From Erysipelothrix sp. (GTDB lineage Bacteria; Bacillota_I; Bacilli_A; Erysipelotrichales; Erysipelotrichaceae), in contig JAAYGI010000035.1 of assembly GCA_012727815.1 (NCBI GenBank), positions 1 to 62,477 of the forward strand: a DNA stretch of 62,477 nucleotides, written 5' to 3'. The stretch's first letter is position 1. The number at the start of each line of letters is the position of its first letter. Position numbers and translations under genes: made by a program. The notes under the pieces are model-generated. The model saw only the letters and a list, made by a program, of their open reading frames with translations, did no database searches and was not told where the DNA came from. This document shows positions 45,113-53,627 of this stretch, piece by piece.

Positions 45113-46024
45113 ATGAAGTATGCATTAAGTATCGATATTGGTGGAACAAACACAAGAGTGAGTCTTATAGACAATGCAATGCATGTTGTAGCTTATGAGT
45201 CATTCACAACGGATAACACCAGTCCATCTAATACATTAGATAGAATTAAAATAATCACAGAAGCATTTGATTACGAAGTTGAAGGAATAGGACTATCATG
45301 CCCTGGACCTTTAGATCTAAAAAAAGGAATTATATTAACCCCTCCTAACCTTCCTGGATGGCACGGATTTGAAATTGTCAAAGAAATGGAGTCTCGTTTT
45401 AATATAGCAACATACCTTGAAAATGATGCCAATCTAGCAGGTCTTGCTGAGGCATGTATTGGTTCTGGACAAACCTATGAGTCGGTTCAATATATGACAA
45501 TTAGTACAGGTGTTGGTGGTGGCTATATTCATAAAAAAGAAATCTTCCAAGGGTCTCATGGTTTTGCACAAGAAATAGCAAATGTTATTTTAGTACCAAA
45601 TGGTTATTCCGTAGGAGACCTTTTACCAGGAAGTTTAGAGTCATTGGTCTCCGGAACAGCCATTGTAAGTCGTGCAAAAGCAAAAGGATATACAATGATG
45701 CATGCTGGAGAAGTTAGTGATTTAGCAAACCTTGGCAACAAAGACTGTCTTGATATCATGAATGATGCAAAAGAATATCTTGCAAACGCAATCGCAATGC
45801 TTTATGCAGTATTAGATCCTGAAGTTGTAGTTTTAGGAGGTAGTGTTGCCCTGAAAATAGATGGTTTTGTGGAAGAAGTAGAAGCACTTGTAGAAAAGAA
45901 AGTCTATCCTGTTGTTGCAAAACATATCAACATTAGAAAAGCACAGCTTGGTGATGATAATGGAATCATGGGTGGTGCCATTCTTGTATTCAATACAAAA
46001 GGAATTAAATACACAAGATTCTAA
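45113..46024 (+). CDS. ROK-family sugar kinase (second copy), ManNAc kinase candidate
   Basis: A 303-residue ROK kinase with LSIDIGGTNTRVSLID, LENDANLAGLAEAC and TISTGVGGGYI. As in the first copy, the cysteine zinc motif is absent. TGGAGGTA places the start at 45113. It directly precedes N-acetylneuraminate lyase, so ManNAc kinase (NanK) is the best guess, though mannose or GlcNAc are possible. Its sequence is well separated from the first copy, suggesting a different substrate. Confidence 0.85.
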   Translation: MKYALSIDIGGTNTRVSLIDNAMHVVAYESFTTDNTSPSNTLDRIKIITEAFDYEVEGIGLSCPGPLDLKKGIILTPPNLPGWHGFEIVKEMESRFNIATYLENDANLAGLAEACIGSGQTYESVQYMTISTGVGGGYIHKKEIFQGSHGFAQEIANVILVPNGYSVGDLLPGSLESLVSGTAIVSRAKAKGYTMMHAGEVSDLANLGNKDCLDIMNDAKEYLANAIAMLYAVLDPEVVVLGGSVALKIDGFVEEVEALVEKKVYPVVAKHINIRKAQLGDDNGIMGGAILVFNTKGIKYTRF

Positions 46025-46053
46025 AAACAGGAAATAATTTGATATCGAAAAGA

Positions 46054-46072
46054 TGCTCATAAGAATTGAGCA
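46054..46072 (+). other. short hairpin upstream of the lyase gene
   Basis: TGCTCA pairs with TGAGCA (46054-46059 with 46067-46072) and has no T run. It lies in the 83-base gap between the second kinase and the lyase. It may tune message stability. It is short enough to be coincidental. Confidence 0.3.
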
Positions 46073-46107
46073 CAATGATATTGGACAATAAAGAAAACAG
46101 GAGCAGC

Positions 46108-47022
46108 ATGAAAAACTTAGAAAAATACAAAGGGGTATTTCCAGCCTTTTATGCATGTTATGATGCAAATGGAAAGATTAACCCTGAAGCAATAGAATCA
46201 TTAGCAAAGCATTATTTAGATAAAGGTGTCACAGGACTTTATGTTGGTGGATCATCTGGAGAATGTATCTATCAATCAATAGAAGAGCGACAAATAGTCT
46301 TGGAGCATGTTGTTAAGGCGGTTGGGGGTAAGATGGTAATCATTGCCCATGTTGGGGCACCATCAACACGTGACTCAATCATTCTTGCCAAACATGCTGC
46401 ATCTTTAAATGTAGATGCATTATCCGCAATACCACCCATATATTATGCTATGAGCCACGAATCAGTAAGAGAATATTGGTTAGGTATCGTTAATGCAACT
46501 GACTTAGACTTCATTATCTATAATATACCTCAGACCACAGGTTATAGCCTTTCACTAGAATCATATTTAGAAATGTTAAAACATGACCAAGTAATTGGTG
46601 TTAAAAACTCATCAATGGCAGTCTTAGATATTCATATGTTTAAGTATTATGCACCAAAAGATGTTGTTGTATTTAATGGTCCTGATGAACAATTTCTAGG
46701 AGGACGTATTTCAGGTGCTGATTCAGGCATCGGTGGAACATATGGTGTAATGCCAGAATTATTTATTGAAATGCATAAAGCAATTAATAATCATGATATT
46801 AAGCGTGCTCAAAAAATACAAATTGATGTTGAGAAAATCATAAGAGATATTTTATCTTGCGATGGTAATCTCTATGCTATCATCAAGAAGATTCTTGAAA
46901 AAGATAATATCTTCTGTGGTGGAGTTAGGTCTCCTTTAAAAAACATATCCCACGATGATATTTTAAGAATAGATGATATACATCTGTCCATCCAAAAAGC
47001 TAAAAATAAATATCTAGATTAA
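46108..47022 (+). CDS. nanA: N-acetylneuraminate lyase
   Basis: A 304-residue member of the DHDPS/NAL family with the NAL-specific pattern GLYVGGSSGE (rather than the dihydrodipicolinate GTTGE pattern), Tyr in IYNIPQTTG, the Schiff-base Lys in VIGVKNSS and the later FNGPDEQFLGG. It splits sialic acid into ManNAc and pyruvate. AGGAG at 46099 supports the start at 46108; an earlier in-frame TTG is unsupported. It follows the two ROK kinases, and a huge terminator hairpin follows. It would receive sialic acid from the GH33 enzyme. Confidence 0.93.
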   Translation: MKNLEKYKGVFPAFYACYDANGKINPEAIESLAKHYLDKGVTGLYVGGSSGECIYQSIEERQIVLEHVVKAVGGKMVIIAHVGAPSTRDSIILAKHAASLNVDALSAIPPIYYAMSHESVREYWLGIVNATDLDFIIYNIPQTTGYSLSLESYLEMLKHDQVIGVKNSSMAVLDIHMFKYYAPKDVVVFNGPDEQFLGGRISGADSGIGGTYGVMPELFIEMHKAINNHDIKRAQKIQIDVEKIIRDILSCDGNLYAIIKKILEKDNIFCGGVRSPLKNISHDDILRIDDIHLSIQKAKNKYLD

Positions 47023-47046
47023 GTAAATAATATCGAAATAATATTC

Positions 47047-47100
47047 ATAACCCTTCAAGAGAAAACATTAATGTTTTCTCTTGAAGGGTTATTTTATTTA
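47047..47100. terminator. very long perfect palindrome terminator
   Basis: 47047-47092 is a 46-base perfect palindrome (two 23-base arms and no unpaired loop required) followed by TTTATTTA. It closes the glycan island. Such a stem is much longer than a typical terminator and would form a strong barrier between the island and the next module. Confidence 0.85.
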
Positions 47101-47157
47101 AGAAAGTAGACATTACTTTAGATACCAATAAAGACATGAGCTTAGAGATCGTGAATA

Positions 47158-47166
47158 TGTTATAAT
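47158..47166 (+). promoter_or_regulatory. extended -10 promoter of the MazG/DUF2075 pair
   Basis: TGTTATAAT: TG, one base, then consensus TATAAT (47161-47166). No good -35 is seen at 17 bases. AAAGAGGTG follows ahead of the pyrophosphohydrolase start. Confidence 0.5.
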
Positions 47167-47190
47167 GCATATAAGATAAAGAGGTGTATT

Positions 47191-47505
47191 ATGAAAGCAT
47201 TAATGGAAAAGATAAATAAGTTTAATAATGATAGAGACTGGGATAAATTCCATTCTCCAGAGAATTTATCTAAATCTATATCAATAGAAGCAGGGGAACT
47301 TTTAGAATGTTTTCAATGGACACCTGACTACAATATAGATAATGTTAAAGATGAACTTGCAGATGTTTTCATGTATTCTATGATGCTAGCAAATGAATTG
47401 AATCTAAATATAGAAGATATCATTTTGGATAAGTTGAATAAAAACGAATCAAGATATCAAGTAGATAAAGTCAAAGGTACATCTAAAAAGTACACGGAGT
47501 TATAA
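47191..47505 (+). CDS. MazG-like nucleotide pyrophosphohydrolase
   Basis: A 104-residue all-alpha NTP pyrophosphatase of the MazG/dCTPase (RS21-C6) type. The metal motif ExxE-ExxD is visible as Glu33-Glu36 (EAGELLE) and Glu55-Asp58 (DELADVF). The family hydrolyses (d)NTPs to monophosphates, cleaning non-canonical or excess nucleotides. It is followed one base later by a GIY-YIG/DUF2075 protein, so the two are probably coupled. AAAGAGGTG precedes the start. The precise substrate is unknown. Confidence 0.85.
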   Translation: MKALMEKINKFNNDRDWDKFHSPENLSKSISIEAGELLECFQWTPDYNIDNVKDELADVFMYSMMLANELNLNIEDIILDKLNKNESRYQVDKVKGTSKKYTEL

Positions 47506-47506
47506 G

Positions 47507-49210
47507 ATGAAAATCAAAAAGATGAAATTTACCAAAGAGGCAGCACATGATATATCAGGGAAATGGTATGGAAAGAATTGGCCTGTTGTTTATATATTAA
47601 ACAATAGAAAAGAAGCCTATGTTGGTGAAACAATATCAGCAACAAATAGATTGAGACAACATTTAGAAAATGCGCAAAGAACTGAACTGACTGAAGTAAA
47701 TATTATATCTCATGACAAATTTCATAAATCAGCAGTTTTAGATATCGAGTCTAAACTTATTGAATATATGTCAGCTGATGATAAGTATAAATTGCAAAAT
47801 AGTAACAGTGGTATGAGAAATCATGATTATTATCAAAAAGAAATTTACGATAAGATGTTTCAAAAGATATGGTCGGAACTAAAAAGAAATGAAATTGTTA
47901 AAAATGATTTAGATGTACTGATGAACTCTGACCTTTTTAAATATACGCCTTATAAAAGGTTAACTGAAGAACAATATTCCGTAGTCTATGAAATGGTCTT
48001 AGACATGGTTGTATCGATAGAAATAGGTCAATCAACAACAACTGTTATAAATGGTGAAGCAGGTACCGGAAAGACTGTAATGGCAATGTACCTAATGAAA
48101 TTATTTGCAGATGATAAAGTCTTTGAATTTCTAGAAAAAGAAGATTATGCTGGAAAGTTTATAGATAGATTTGAAAAAACAAGACAGATTATCAAGGATT
48201 ATAAAATCGCATTAGTTGTACCAATGACCTCACTAAGGAAAACCTTAAAAGAAGTTGCAAAAAATATCAAAGGTTTGCAAGCATCAATGGTTATTGGACC
48301 CTCTGATGTAGTTAAGGATGATTATGATATATCGATAGTTGATGAGTCCCACCGTTTAGCAAGAAGAGTAGGACTTCCTAATTATGGAAGTCATGATAAA
48401 GTGAATAGAAGTTTAGGAATTGATATTGAAAGTTCACAACTTGAATGGATTCTATTACGATCAAAACATCAAATATTCTTTTATGATAATGCACAATCTG
48501 TAAGACCTGGGGATGTATTACCACAAGATTTTCAAGAATTAAAGAAAGATCATAATTACATCAGTTACAGTATTATTTCTCAACTGCGTGTGATGGGAGG
48601 TAATGACTATATCAATTATATAAAGAAGATATTTGAGCAAACTCAAGATCATAAGATTGAATCTTTTGGTGATTATGAATTTATGCTCTTTGAAAATATT
48701 TCCGATATGAAATTTTACATACATGAAAAAGAAGAGATGCATGGTTTATCCAGGATGCTTGCAGGTTATGCTTGGAAATGGGTAACAAAGAAAAAGAAAA
48801 ATAAAGAAATTGATCCAGACCTATATGACATTGTTATTCAAGATGAAAAATTCAAATGGAACTCAACAAATAGTGGGTGGGTGAACTCAAAAAATGCCAT
48901 CCATGAAGTCGGAAGTATCCATACAATTCAAGGTTATGATTTAAATTATGCTGGTATAATTATTGGTGAAGATTTAAAATATGATACTAAGATAAAATCA
49001 TTTACAAGTGATAAAGCTGACTACTATGATAGAAATGGAAAAGTGACAATAACTGATCCAAAACAACTTTTAAATTACATTATAAATATATACCAGGTAC
49101 TTTTAACAAGATCTATCAAAGGGACATTTATCTATGTTGTTGATGATGGTTTAAGAGATTACCTCAGTCAGTTCATAAAACTTTATGATGCCAATGGTAA
49201 TCACTCATAA
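47507..49210 (+). CDS. GIY-YIG nuclease-like plus DUF2075 helicase-like ATPase
   Basis: A 567-residue two-domain protein. The N-terminus (about 25-110) has a GIY-YIG-like core: VVYILNN, AYVGET, Arg48 and Glu81 (IESKLIEY). The second domain is a P-loop NTPase of the DUF2075/Schlafen-3-like type: Walker A GEAGTGKT at 183-190, Walker B IVDESHRL at about 277-284, then SQLRVMGG and VGSIHTIQGYDLNY as later helicase motifs. It likely processes DNA or RNA using ATP. Coupled to the MazG-like gene; role not established. Defence or nucleotide-stress response is an inference. Confidence 0.85.
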   Translation: MKIKKMKFTKEAAHDISGKWYGKNWPVVYILNNRKEAYVGETISATNRLRQHLENAQRTELTEVNIISHDKFHKSAVLDIESKLIEYMSADDKYKLQNSNSGMRNHDYYQKEIYDKMFQKIWSELKRNEIVKNDLDVLMNSDLFKYTPYKRLTEEQYSVVYEMVLDMVVSIEIGQSTTTVINGEAGTGKTVMAMYLMKLFADDKVFEFLEKEDYAGKFIDRFEKTRQIIKDYKIALVVPMTSLRKTLKEVAKNIKGLQASMVIGPSDVVKDDYDISIVDESHRLARRVGLPNYGSHDKVNRSLGIDIESSQLEWILLRSKHQIFFYDNAQSVRPGDVLPQDFQELKKDHNYISYSIISQLRVMGGNDYINYIKKIFEQTQDHKIESFGDYEFMLFENISDMKFYIHEKEEMHGLSRMLAGYAWKWVTKKKKNKEIDPDLYDIVIQDEKFKWNSTNSGWVNSKNAIHEVGSIHTIQGYDLNYAGIIIGEDLKYDTKIKSFTSDKADYYDRNGKVTITDPKQLLNYIINIYQVLLTRSIKGTFIYVVDDGLRDYLSQFIKLYDANGNHS

Positions 49211-49291
49211 ATAATAAATAATATAATTATAGAGTGTATTAATCTAATATAAATAGCCTGATAAAAGCCCTTATTTGGTAAGTGGTTGAAA

Positions 49292-49320
49292 TTGACAAGG
49301 TATCTATATTATGGTACTTT
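49292..49320 (+). promoter_or_regulatory. promoter of the lysine operon
   Basis: -35 TTGACA (49292-49297), 17-base spacer, -10 TACTTT (49315-49320). The predicted start near 49327 precedes the aptamer by about 14 bases. Confidence 0.7.
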
Positions 49321-49340
49321 AAAGATAAGTTAATATACGA

Positions 49341-49475
49341 TTTATAAAGGGGACGCGGTTTGCAAAGTAAAAGGTGCAATCGCCGAAGTGTCCATGTGAT
49401 ACTGGGGTTAAGCTGAATAAGTTTAACACTGTCTGATAAAAGTTGCCCGACTTTTATTGTGAAGCACTTTATAAA
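49341..49475 (+). promoter_or_regulatory. lysine riboswitch aptamer (L box)
   Basis: P1 pairs TTTATAAAG (49341-49349) with CTTTATAAA (49467-49475). Inside are conserved L-box elements: GGTGCAATCGCCGAAG, then CTGGGGTTA and the purine-rich loops expected around a five-way junction. It lies directly upstream of diaminopimelate decarboxylase and the rest of the lysine operon, which confirms the ligand. Confidence 0.9.
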
Positions 49476-49500
49476 TTGTGGGCAAAAGGAAGTTCTTCAG

Positions 49501-49530
49501 AGCTATTGGCCTTTTGCCAATAGCTTTTTA
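49501..49530 (+). terminator. riboswitch-controlled terminator and antiterminator
   Basis: Terminator stem AGCTATTGGC/GCCAATAGCT (49501-49510 with 49516-49525), loop CTTTT, then a T run. GGCAAAAGG (49481-49489) can pair perfectly with CCTTTTGCC (49510-49518), which would break the terminator. Lysine binding should favour the terminator and shut off the operon. Confidence 0.85.
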
Positions 49531-49550
49531 TGTTCAAAAGGAGAATTATT

Positions 49551-50840
49551 ATGAAATTTCATGGAACAATGACACAAGATAAAGACGGTTTAGTAAGTAT
49601 TGGCGGTGTTGATGTACAAACACTTAAAGAGACTTATGGAACACCTTTATATATATATGATGAAAAAATGTTAGAAGACAATGCAATGATGTTTAAAAAT
49701 AGCTTTAAACATGATGCAATACAAGGAATTGTAGCATACGCATCTAAAGCATTTTTAACCCTTGCGATGGCAAGGCTTATTAACGATGCAGGTTTAAGTA
49801 TTGATGTTGCATCTGAAGGGGAACTCTATACAGTCTATAAAGCTGGATTTGATATGAGTCGCGTTTATTTCCACGGAAATAATAAAACGCCCCATGAATT
49901 GGCACTTGCAATAGAATTAAAATGTGGACATATAATTTTAGATAATGAACACGAGGTTGATTTATTAAGTGATTTATTAAGTGAACAATCAAAACAAATG
50001 AATGTGTATCTACGTGTAAATCCAGGTATTGATGTCTTAACACATGACTATATTAAAACATCAAAATTGGATTCTAAGTTCGGTGTCGGACTTGAAGAAG
50101 CTTCCACAATAGATTTAATTAAGAAGATATATGAGAATGATAACTTTAACTTTAAAGGACTTCATGCACATATTGGATCACAGATTCACCAAGAAGAACC
50201 TTTCTTTGAAAATGTATCAACACTTCTAAAATACTATAAAACTTTAGAAACACACGGAATTCATTTTTCTGGAATTAATATCGGAGGCGGTTTTGGTATT
50301 TACTATACTAAAGATGACAAGCCAATCGATCTTAAAGTATTCTTGAAAAACTTAATTGATTACTTAGTAAGTAATGCAAAATATTTAGATTTAAAACTTG
50401 ATGAGGTTATTATTGAACCTGGAAGAAGTATGGTATCCAACGCTGGATCAACACTTTATACAGTAGGATCAACTAAATTAACACCAAGTGGAAAAGAATA
50501 TATCTTTATTGATGGTGGAATGTCAGATAATCCACGTGTTGCCCTGTATCAGGCTGAATATGAAGCAATCATTGCTAATAGAAATAATACAGAATATAAA
50601 TCATATGCAATTGCTGGTAAGTTATGTGAGTCAGGAGATATCTTGTCACACGATACACTACTAAATGAAGCAAGTCCTGATGACTTACTACTTATGAGTT
50701 CAACAGGCGCATATACATATTCTATGTCCAGTAACTATAACAGACTTACAAGACCTGCTGTAGTCTTTGTAAAAGAGGGTCAATCAAGACTTGTAGTAAA
50801 ACGTCAAACCCTTGATGATTTAATTGGGTGGGATTTATAA
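49551..50840 (+). CDS. lysA: diaminopimelate decarboxylase
   Basis: A 429-residue PLP enzyme making L-lysine from meso-diaminopimelate. PLP lysine lies in VAYASKAFLTLAM, with HIGSQIH, NIGGGFGI, EPGRSMVSNAG and KLCESGDIL as further family motifs. AAAAGGAGA sets the start at 49551; an upstream in-frame ATG at 49530 lies in the terminator. It is first in the operon, one base before aspartokinase. Confidence 0.95.
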   Translation: MKFHGTMTQDKDGLVSIGGVDVQTLKETYGTPLYIYDEKMLEDNAMMFKNSFKHDAIQGIVAYASKAFLTLAMARLINDAGLSIDVASEGELYTVYKAGFDMSRVYFHGNNKTPHELALAIELKCGHIILDNEHEVDLLSDLLSEQSKQMNVYLRVNPGIDVLTHDYIKTSKLDSKFGVGLEEASTIDLIKKIYENDNFNFKGLHAHIGSQIHQEEPFFENVSTLLKYYKTLETHGIHFSGINIGGGFGIYYTKDDKPIDLKVFLKNLIDYLVSNAKYLDLKLDEVIIEPGRSMVSNAGSTLYTVGSTKLTPSGKEYIFIDGGMSDNPRVALYQAEYEAIIANRNNTEYKSYAIAGKLCESGDILSHDTLLNEASPDDLLLMSSTGAYTYSMSSNYNRLTRPAVVFVKEGQSRLVVKRQTLDDLIGWDL

Positions 50841-50841
50841 T

Positions 50842-52011
50842 ATGAAAAGAATTGTAATGAAGTTTGGTGGAACATCAGTTGAATCAATAGAAAAAATGAA
50901 ACGTGTTGCAAAACGTATTGAAGAGAAAAAACAAGAAGGTTACGAAGTAGTTGTTGTCGTATCAGCAATGGGAAAGCAAACGGATGAACTGGTTAGAAAA
51001 GCATTTGAGATATCAAAAGACCCATCTGATAGAGAGATGGATGTACTCTTAAGTACAGGTGAGCAGCAATCGATGGCTTTTCTGGTTATGGCACTCCATG
51101 AATTAAATTTAAAAGCGATCAGTTTAACAGGATGGCAAGCAGGTATTAAAACTACAGGAAGCCATCAAAAAAATAGAATTGCAAGTATCCCAGTAGAACG
51201 TCTAGAGGAACATTTAAATAATGGTGAAGTAGTTGTTGTTGCAGGATTTCAAGGTATCAATGAATACAATGATATTACAACCCTTGGTAGGGGAGGTTCC
51301 GATACATCTGCTGTAGCACTGGCTGTTAGTTTAAAGTGTTCTGTAGAGATTAACACAGATGTTATGGGTATTTACAGTGTAGACCCTAGAGTCTTCAAAA
51401 ATGCTCGTAAACTGGATGAATTGACCTATGATGAGACATTAGAAATGGCATCACTAGGTGCTAGTGTAATTGAACCAAGAAGTGTAGAATTAGCAAGTTA
51501 CTATAATGTACCTATGGAAATAAGACACAGTTTTGAAAATCAAAGTGGTACTAGAATAATGAGGGAAACAAGTATGTTAGAAGAAACAAGATTAAGTAAT
51601 GTATCAGTAGTTGAAGATGTTGTAATTGTTAATATAACAGCCCTTCAAACACAACCCGCTCAACTCTTTACAGAGTTAGCACATGTAGGAATTAACGTAG
51701 ACGTTATATCACAAAATATGAATCATGATATATCATTTACAATTAACAAACAAGATATCACAAGACTTGAAAAAACATTGAAAGATGAAACATTCACATT
51801 AAAAGATGGTCTTGTTAAATTATCAATTATTGGTAATGCAATGCGTACACAACCCGGAGTTGCGGCACGTGCTTATGAGATATTCTCAGAGAATGAAATT
51901 TCATTCTACCAAGTATCAACATCAGAAATTAGTATTTCATTTATTATAGATGAAAATCATAAACAAATCATTATGGAAAAAATGATTGAAGTATTTAATA
52001 TTAATAACTAA
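50842..52011 (+). CDS. lysC: aspartokinase
   Basis: A 389-residue aspartate kinase with KFGGTSVESIEKMKRVAKRI at the N-terminus, the later STGEQQSMAFL and GRGGSDTSAVALAV, and two C-terminal ACT domains starting around residue 260. It phosphorylates aspartate as first step to DAP and lysine. A ribosome site is weak (GGGTGGGA), so it likely depends on coupling to lysA. No asd gene for the next step is in the operon. Confidence 0.93.
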   Translation: MKRIVMKFGGTSVESIEKMKRVAKRIEEKKQEGYEVVVVVSAMGKQTDELVRKAFEISKDPSDREMDVLLSTGEQQSMAFLVMALHELNLKAISLTGWQAGIKTTGSHQKNRIASIPVERLEEHLNNGEVVVVAGFQGINEYNDITTLGRGGSDTSAVALAVSLKCSVEINTDVMGIYSVDPRVFKNARKLDELTYDETLEMASLGASVIEPRSVELASYYNVPMEIRHSFENQSGTRIMRETSMLEETRLSNVSVVEDVVIVNITALQTQPAQLFTELAHVGINVDVISQNMNHDISFTINKQDITRLEKTLKDETFTLKDGLVKLSIIGNAMRTQPGVAARAYEIFSENEISFYQVSTSEISISFIIDENHKQIIMEKMIEVFNINN

Positions 52012-52027
52012 AAGAAGGAGCATAGAT

Positions 52028-52891
52028 ATGTTTAAAGGATCAGGAGTCGCAATAGTTACACCATTTAATGAAGATTATTCAATTGATTATGAAGGTTTAG
52101 AAAAATTATTAAACTGGCATGTCAAAGAAAAAACTGATGCTATTATTATTACTGGAACAACAGGAGAAGCGTCAACTCTAACAAATAAAGAACACTTAGA
52201 TGTTATTGAATTTGCAGTAAAAGTAATAGATGGTAGAATCCCTGTTATTGCTGGGACTGGAAGTAATGATACATTACACATGGTTTACTTAAGCCAAGAG
52301 TCTGAAAGGCTTGGTGTAGATGCTTTACTTTGTGTAACACCTTACTATAATAAGGCAACACAAGAAGGACTTTACCTTCATTTTAAAGCAGTAGCAGATG
52401 CAGTAAATATTCCAATTATTCTATATACTGTACCATCACGTACAAATGTAGAAATTGAGCTGGATACAGTTATTAGATTAAGTAAGTTAGATAACATTGT
52501 TGGTATCAAAGATGCAACAGGTAATTTAGAATATACAGAAAGTATCACAAAGAGCTTGCTAGGATTCTATTTATACTCAGGTAATGACGATATGATCTAT
52601 GATGTACTTGAGCGTGGTGGTCATGGCGTGATATCTGTAGTTGCAAATATCAAGCCTTATGAAACACACAGACTTGTACAAGCTTATCTTGATGGAGATA
52701 AAGTAGCATCTAAAAAAACACAAGATGATATGCAAAATCTTATCTCACAATTATTCACTGAACCCAATCCAATTCCAGTTAAATATGCAATGGATAAAAT
52801 GAAGTTAGTCGACAATGGTAGACTACGTCTTCCATTGACAGAATTAAGCGAACAATACAGAGAAGCTTTAGAAGGAGTCCTCCATGATTAA
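52028..52891 (+). CDS. dapA: 4-hydroxy-tetrahydrodipicolinate synthase
   Basis: A 287-residue class I aldolase of the DHDPS family. TGTTGEASTL, the Tyr motif CVTPYYNK and the Schiff-base Lys in VGIKDATGNL are those of true DapA, unlike the NAL at 46108. GAAGGAG at 52013-52019 supports start 52028; an earlier frame start is unsupported. It condenses pyruvate and aspartate semialdehyde. Confidence 0.94.
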   Translation: MFKGSGVAIVTPFNEDYSIDYEGLEKLLNWHVKEKTDAIIITGTTGEASTLTNKEHLDVIEFAVKVIDGRIPVIAGTGSNDTLHMVYLSQESERLGVDALLCVTPYYNKATQEGLYLHFKAVADAVNIPIILYTVPSRTNVEIELDTVIRLSKLDNIVGIKDATGNLEYTESITKSLLGFYLYSGNDDMIYDVLERGGHGVISVVANIKPYETHRLVQAYLDGDKVASKKTQDDMQNLISQLFTEPNPIPVKYAMDKMKLVDNGRLRLPLTELSEQYREALEGVLHD

Positions 52892-53627
52892 GATACTACT
52901 ATGTGGATATAATGGTGCAATGGGCGAAACAATTCTATCAAGTCTTCCGAATGGCATGGAAGTTGTTGCTGGAATTTCAGCAAACTTAGATAATAGAGAC
53001 TTTGAAGTAGCAAAATTATTTGATGATATCACAGTTGATTTTGATATTATTGTAGATTTTTCTCATGTTAGCTTACTTCAAAATGTTTTAGATTTTGCAG
53101 TACTTAAAAAGAAACCACTGCTTATCGCATCAACAGGAATTACAGATGACTTACACCAAGAAATTGATAAAGCATCTGAAAGTGTTGCGATAGTTCAGGC
53201 AGGGAATTACTCTTTAGGAATTTATGCAATGACTGAAGCTGTTAAACACCTATCTGCGATACTGGATGACTTTGATTTAGAAGTTATTGAAAAACACCAT
53301 AGATATAAAAAAGACTCACCATCAGGAACAGCTGAAATGATGGTTGAAGCTTTAAAATCTTCAAGAGATGATATTTATACTGTTCATGGCCGTGAAGGAC
53401 AAAGCGAATCGAAACCTTTAAATGAGGTAGGGGTTCACAGTATTAGATCTGGTAGTATTGTGGGAGAACATAGTGTTATTTTCTCAGGAGAAGATGAAGT
53501 TTTAGAAATCAAACATACAGCAAGTTCGAAAATTATTTTTGCAACAGGTGCTTACAAGGCAATCCGTTATATCTTAAATAAAGATAAAGGAAGATATACT
53601 CTAAAGGATGTGGTTGAAAATGCTTAG
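52884..53627 (+). CDS. dapB: 4-hydroxy-tetrahydrodipicolinate reductase
   Basis: A 247-residue NAD(P)H-dependent reductase: GYNGAMGETI Rossmann loop, EKHHRYKKDSPSGTA with catalytic His and Lys, and HSIRSGSIVGEHSVIF. It overlaps dapA by 8 bases and ddh by 8 bases, so translation is coupled through the operon. Confidence 0.94.
   Translation: MIKILLCGYNGAMGETILSSLPNGMEVVAGISANLDNRDFEVAKLFDDITVDFDIIVDFSHVSLLQNVLDFAVLKKKPLLIASTGITDDLHQEIDKASESVAIVQAGNYSLGIYAMTEAVKHLSAILDDFDLEVIEKHHRYKKDSPSGTAEMMVEALKSSRDDIYTVHGREGQSESKPLNEVGVHSIRSGSIVGEHSVIFSGEDEVLEIKHTASSKIIFATGAYKAIRYILNKDKGRYTLKDVVENA

Larger units (their letters stand above)
49211..49550 (+). other. 340-base intergenic region carrying the lysine leader
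   Basis: No gene is present. It holds the promoter at 49292, the lysine aptamer (49341-49475), the antiterminator/terminator (49481-49530) and the ribosome site of lysA. 49211-49291 shows nothing else that I can identify. Confidence 0.75.

Noticed and set aside
46108-47022. Second dihydrodipicolinate synthase (dapA)
   Set aside because: The GGSSGE pattern and FNGPDEQF region, and the adjacent kinases and sialidase island, fit N-acetylneuraminate lyase. The true DapA with GTTGE is at 52028.
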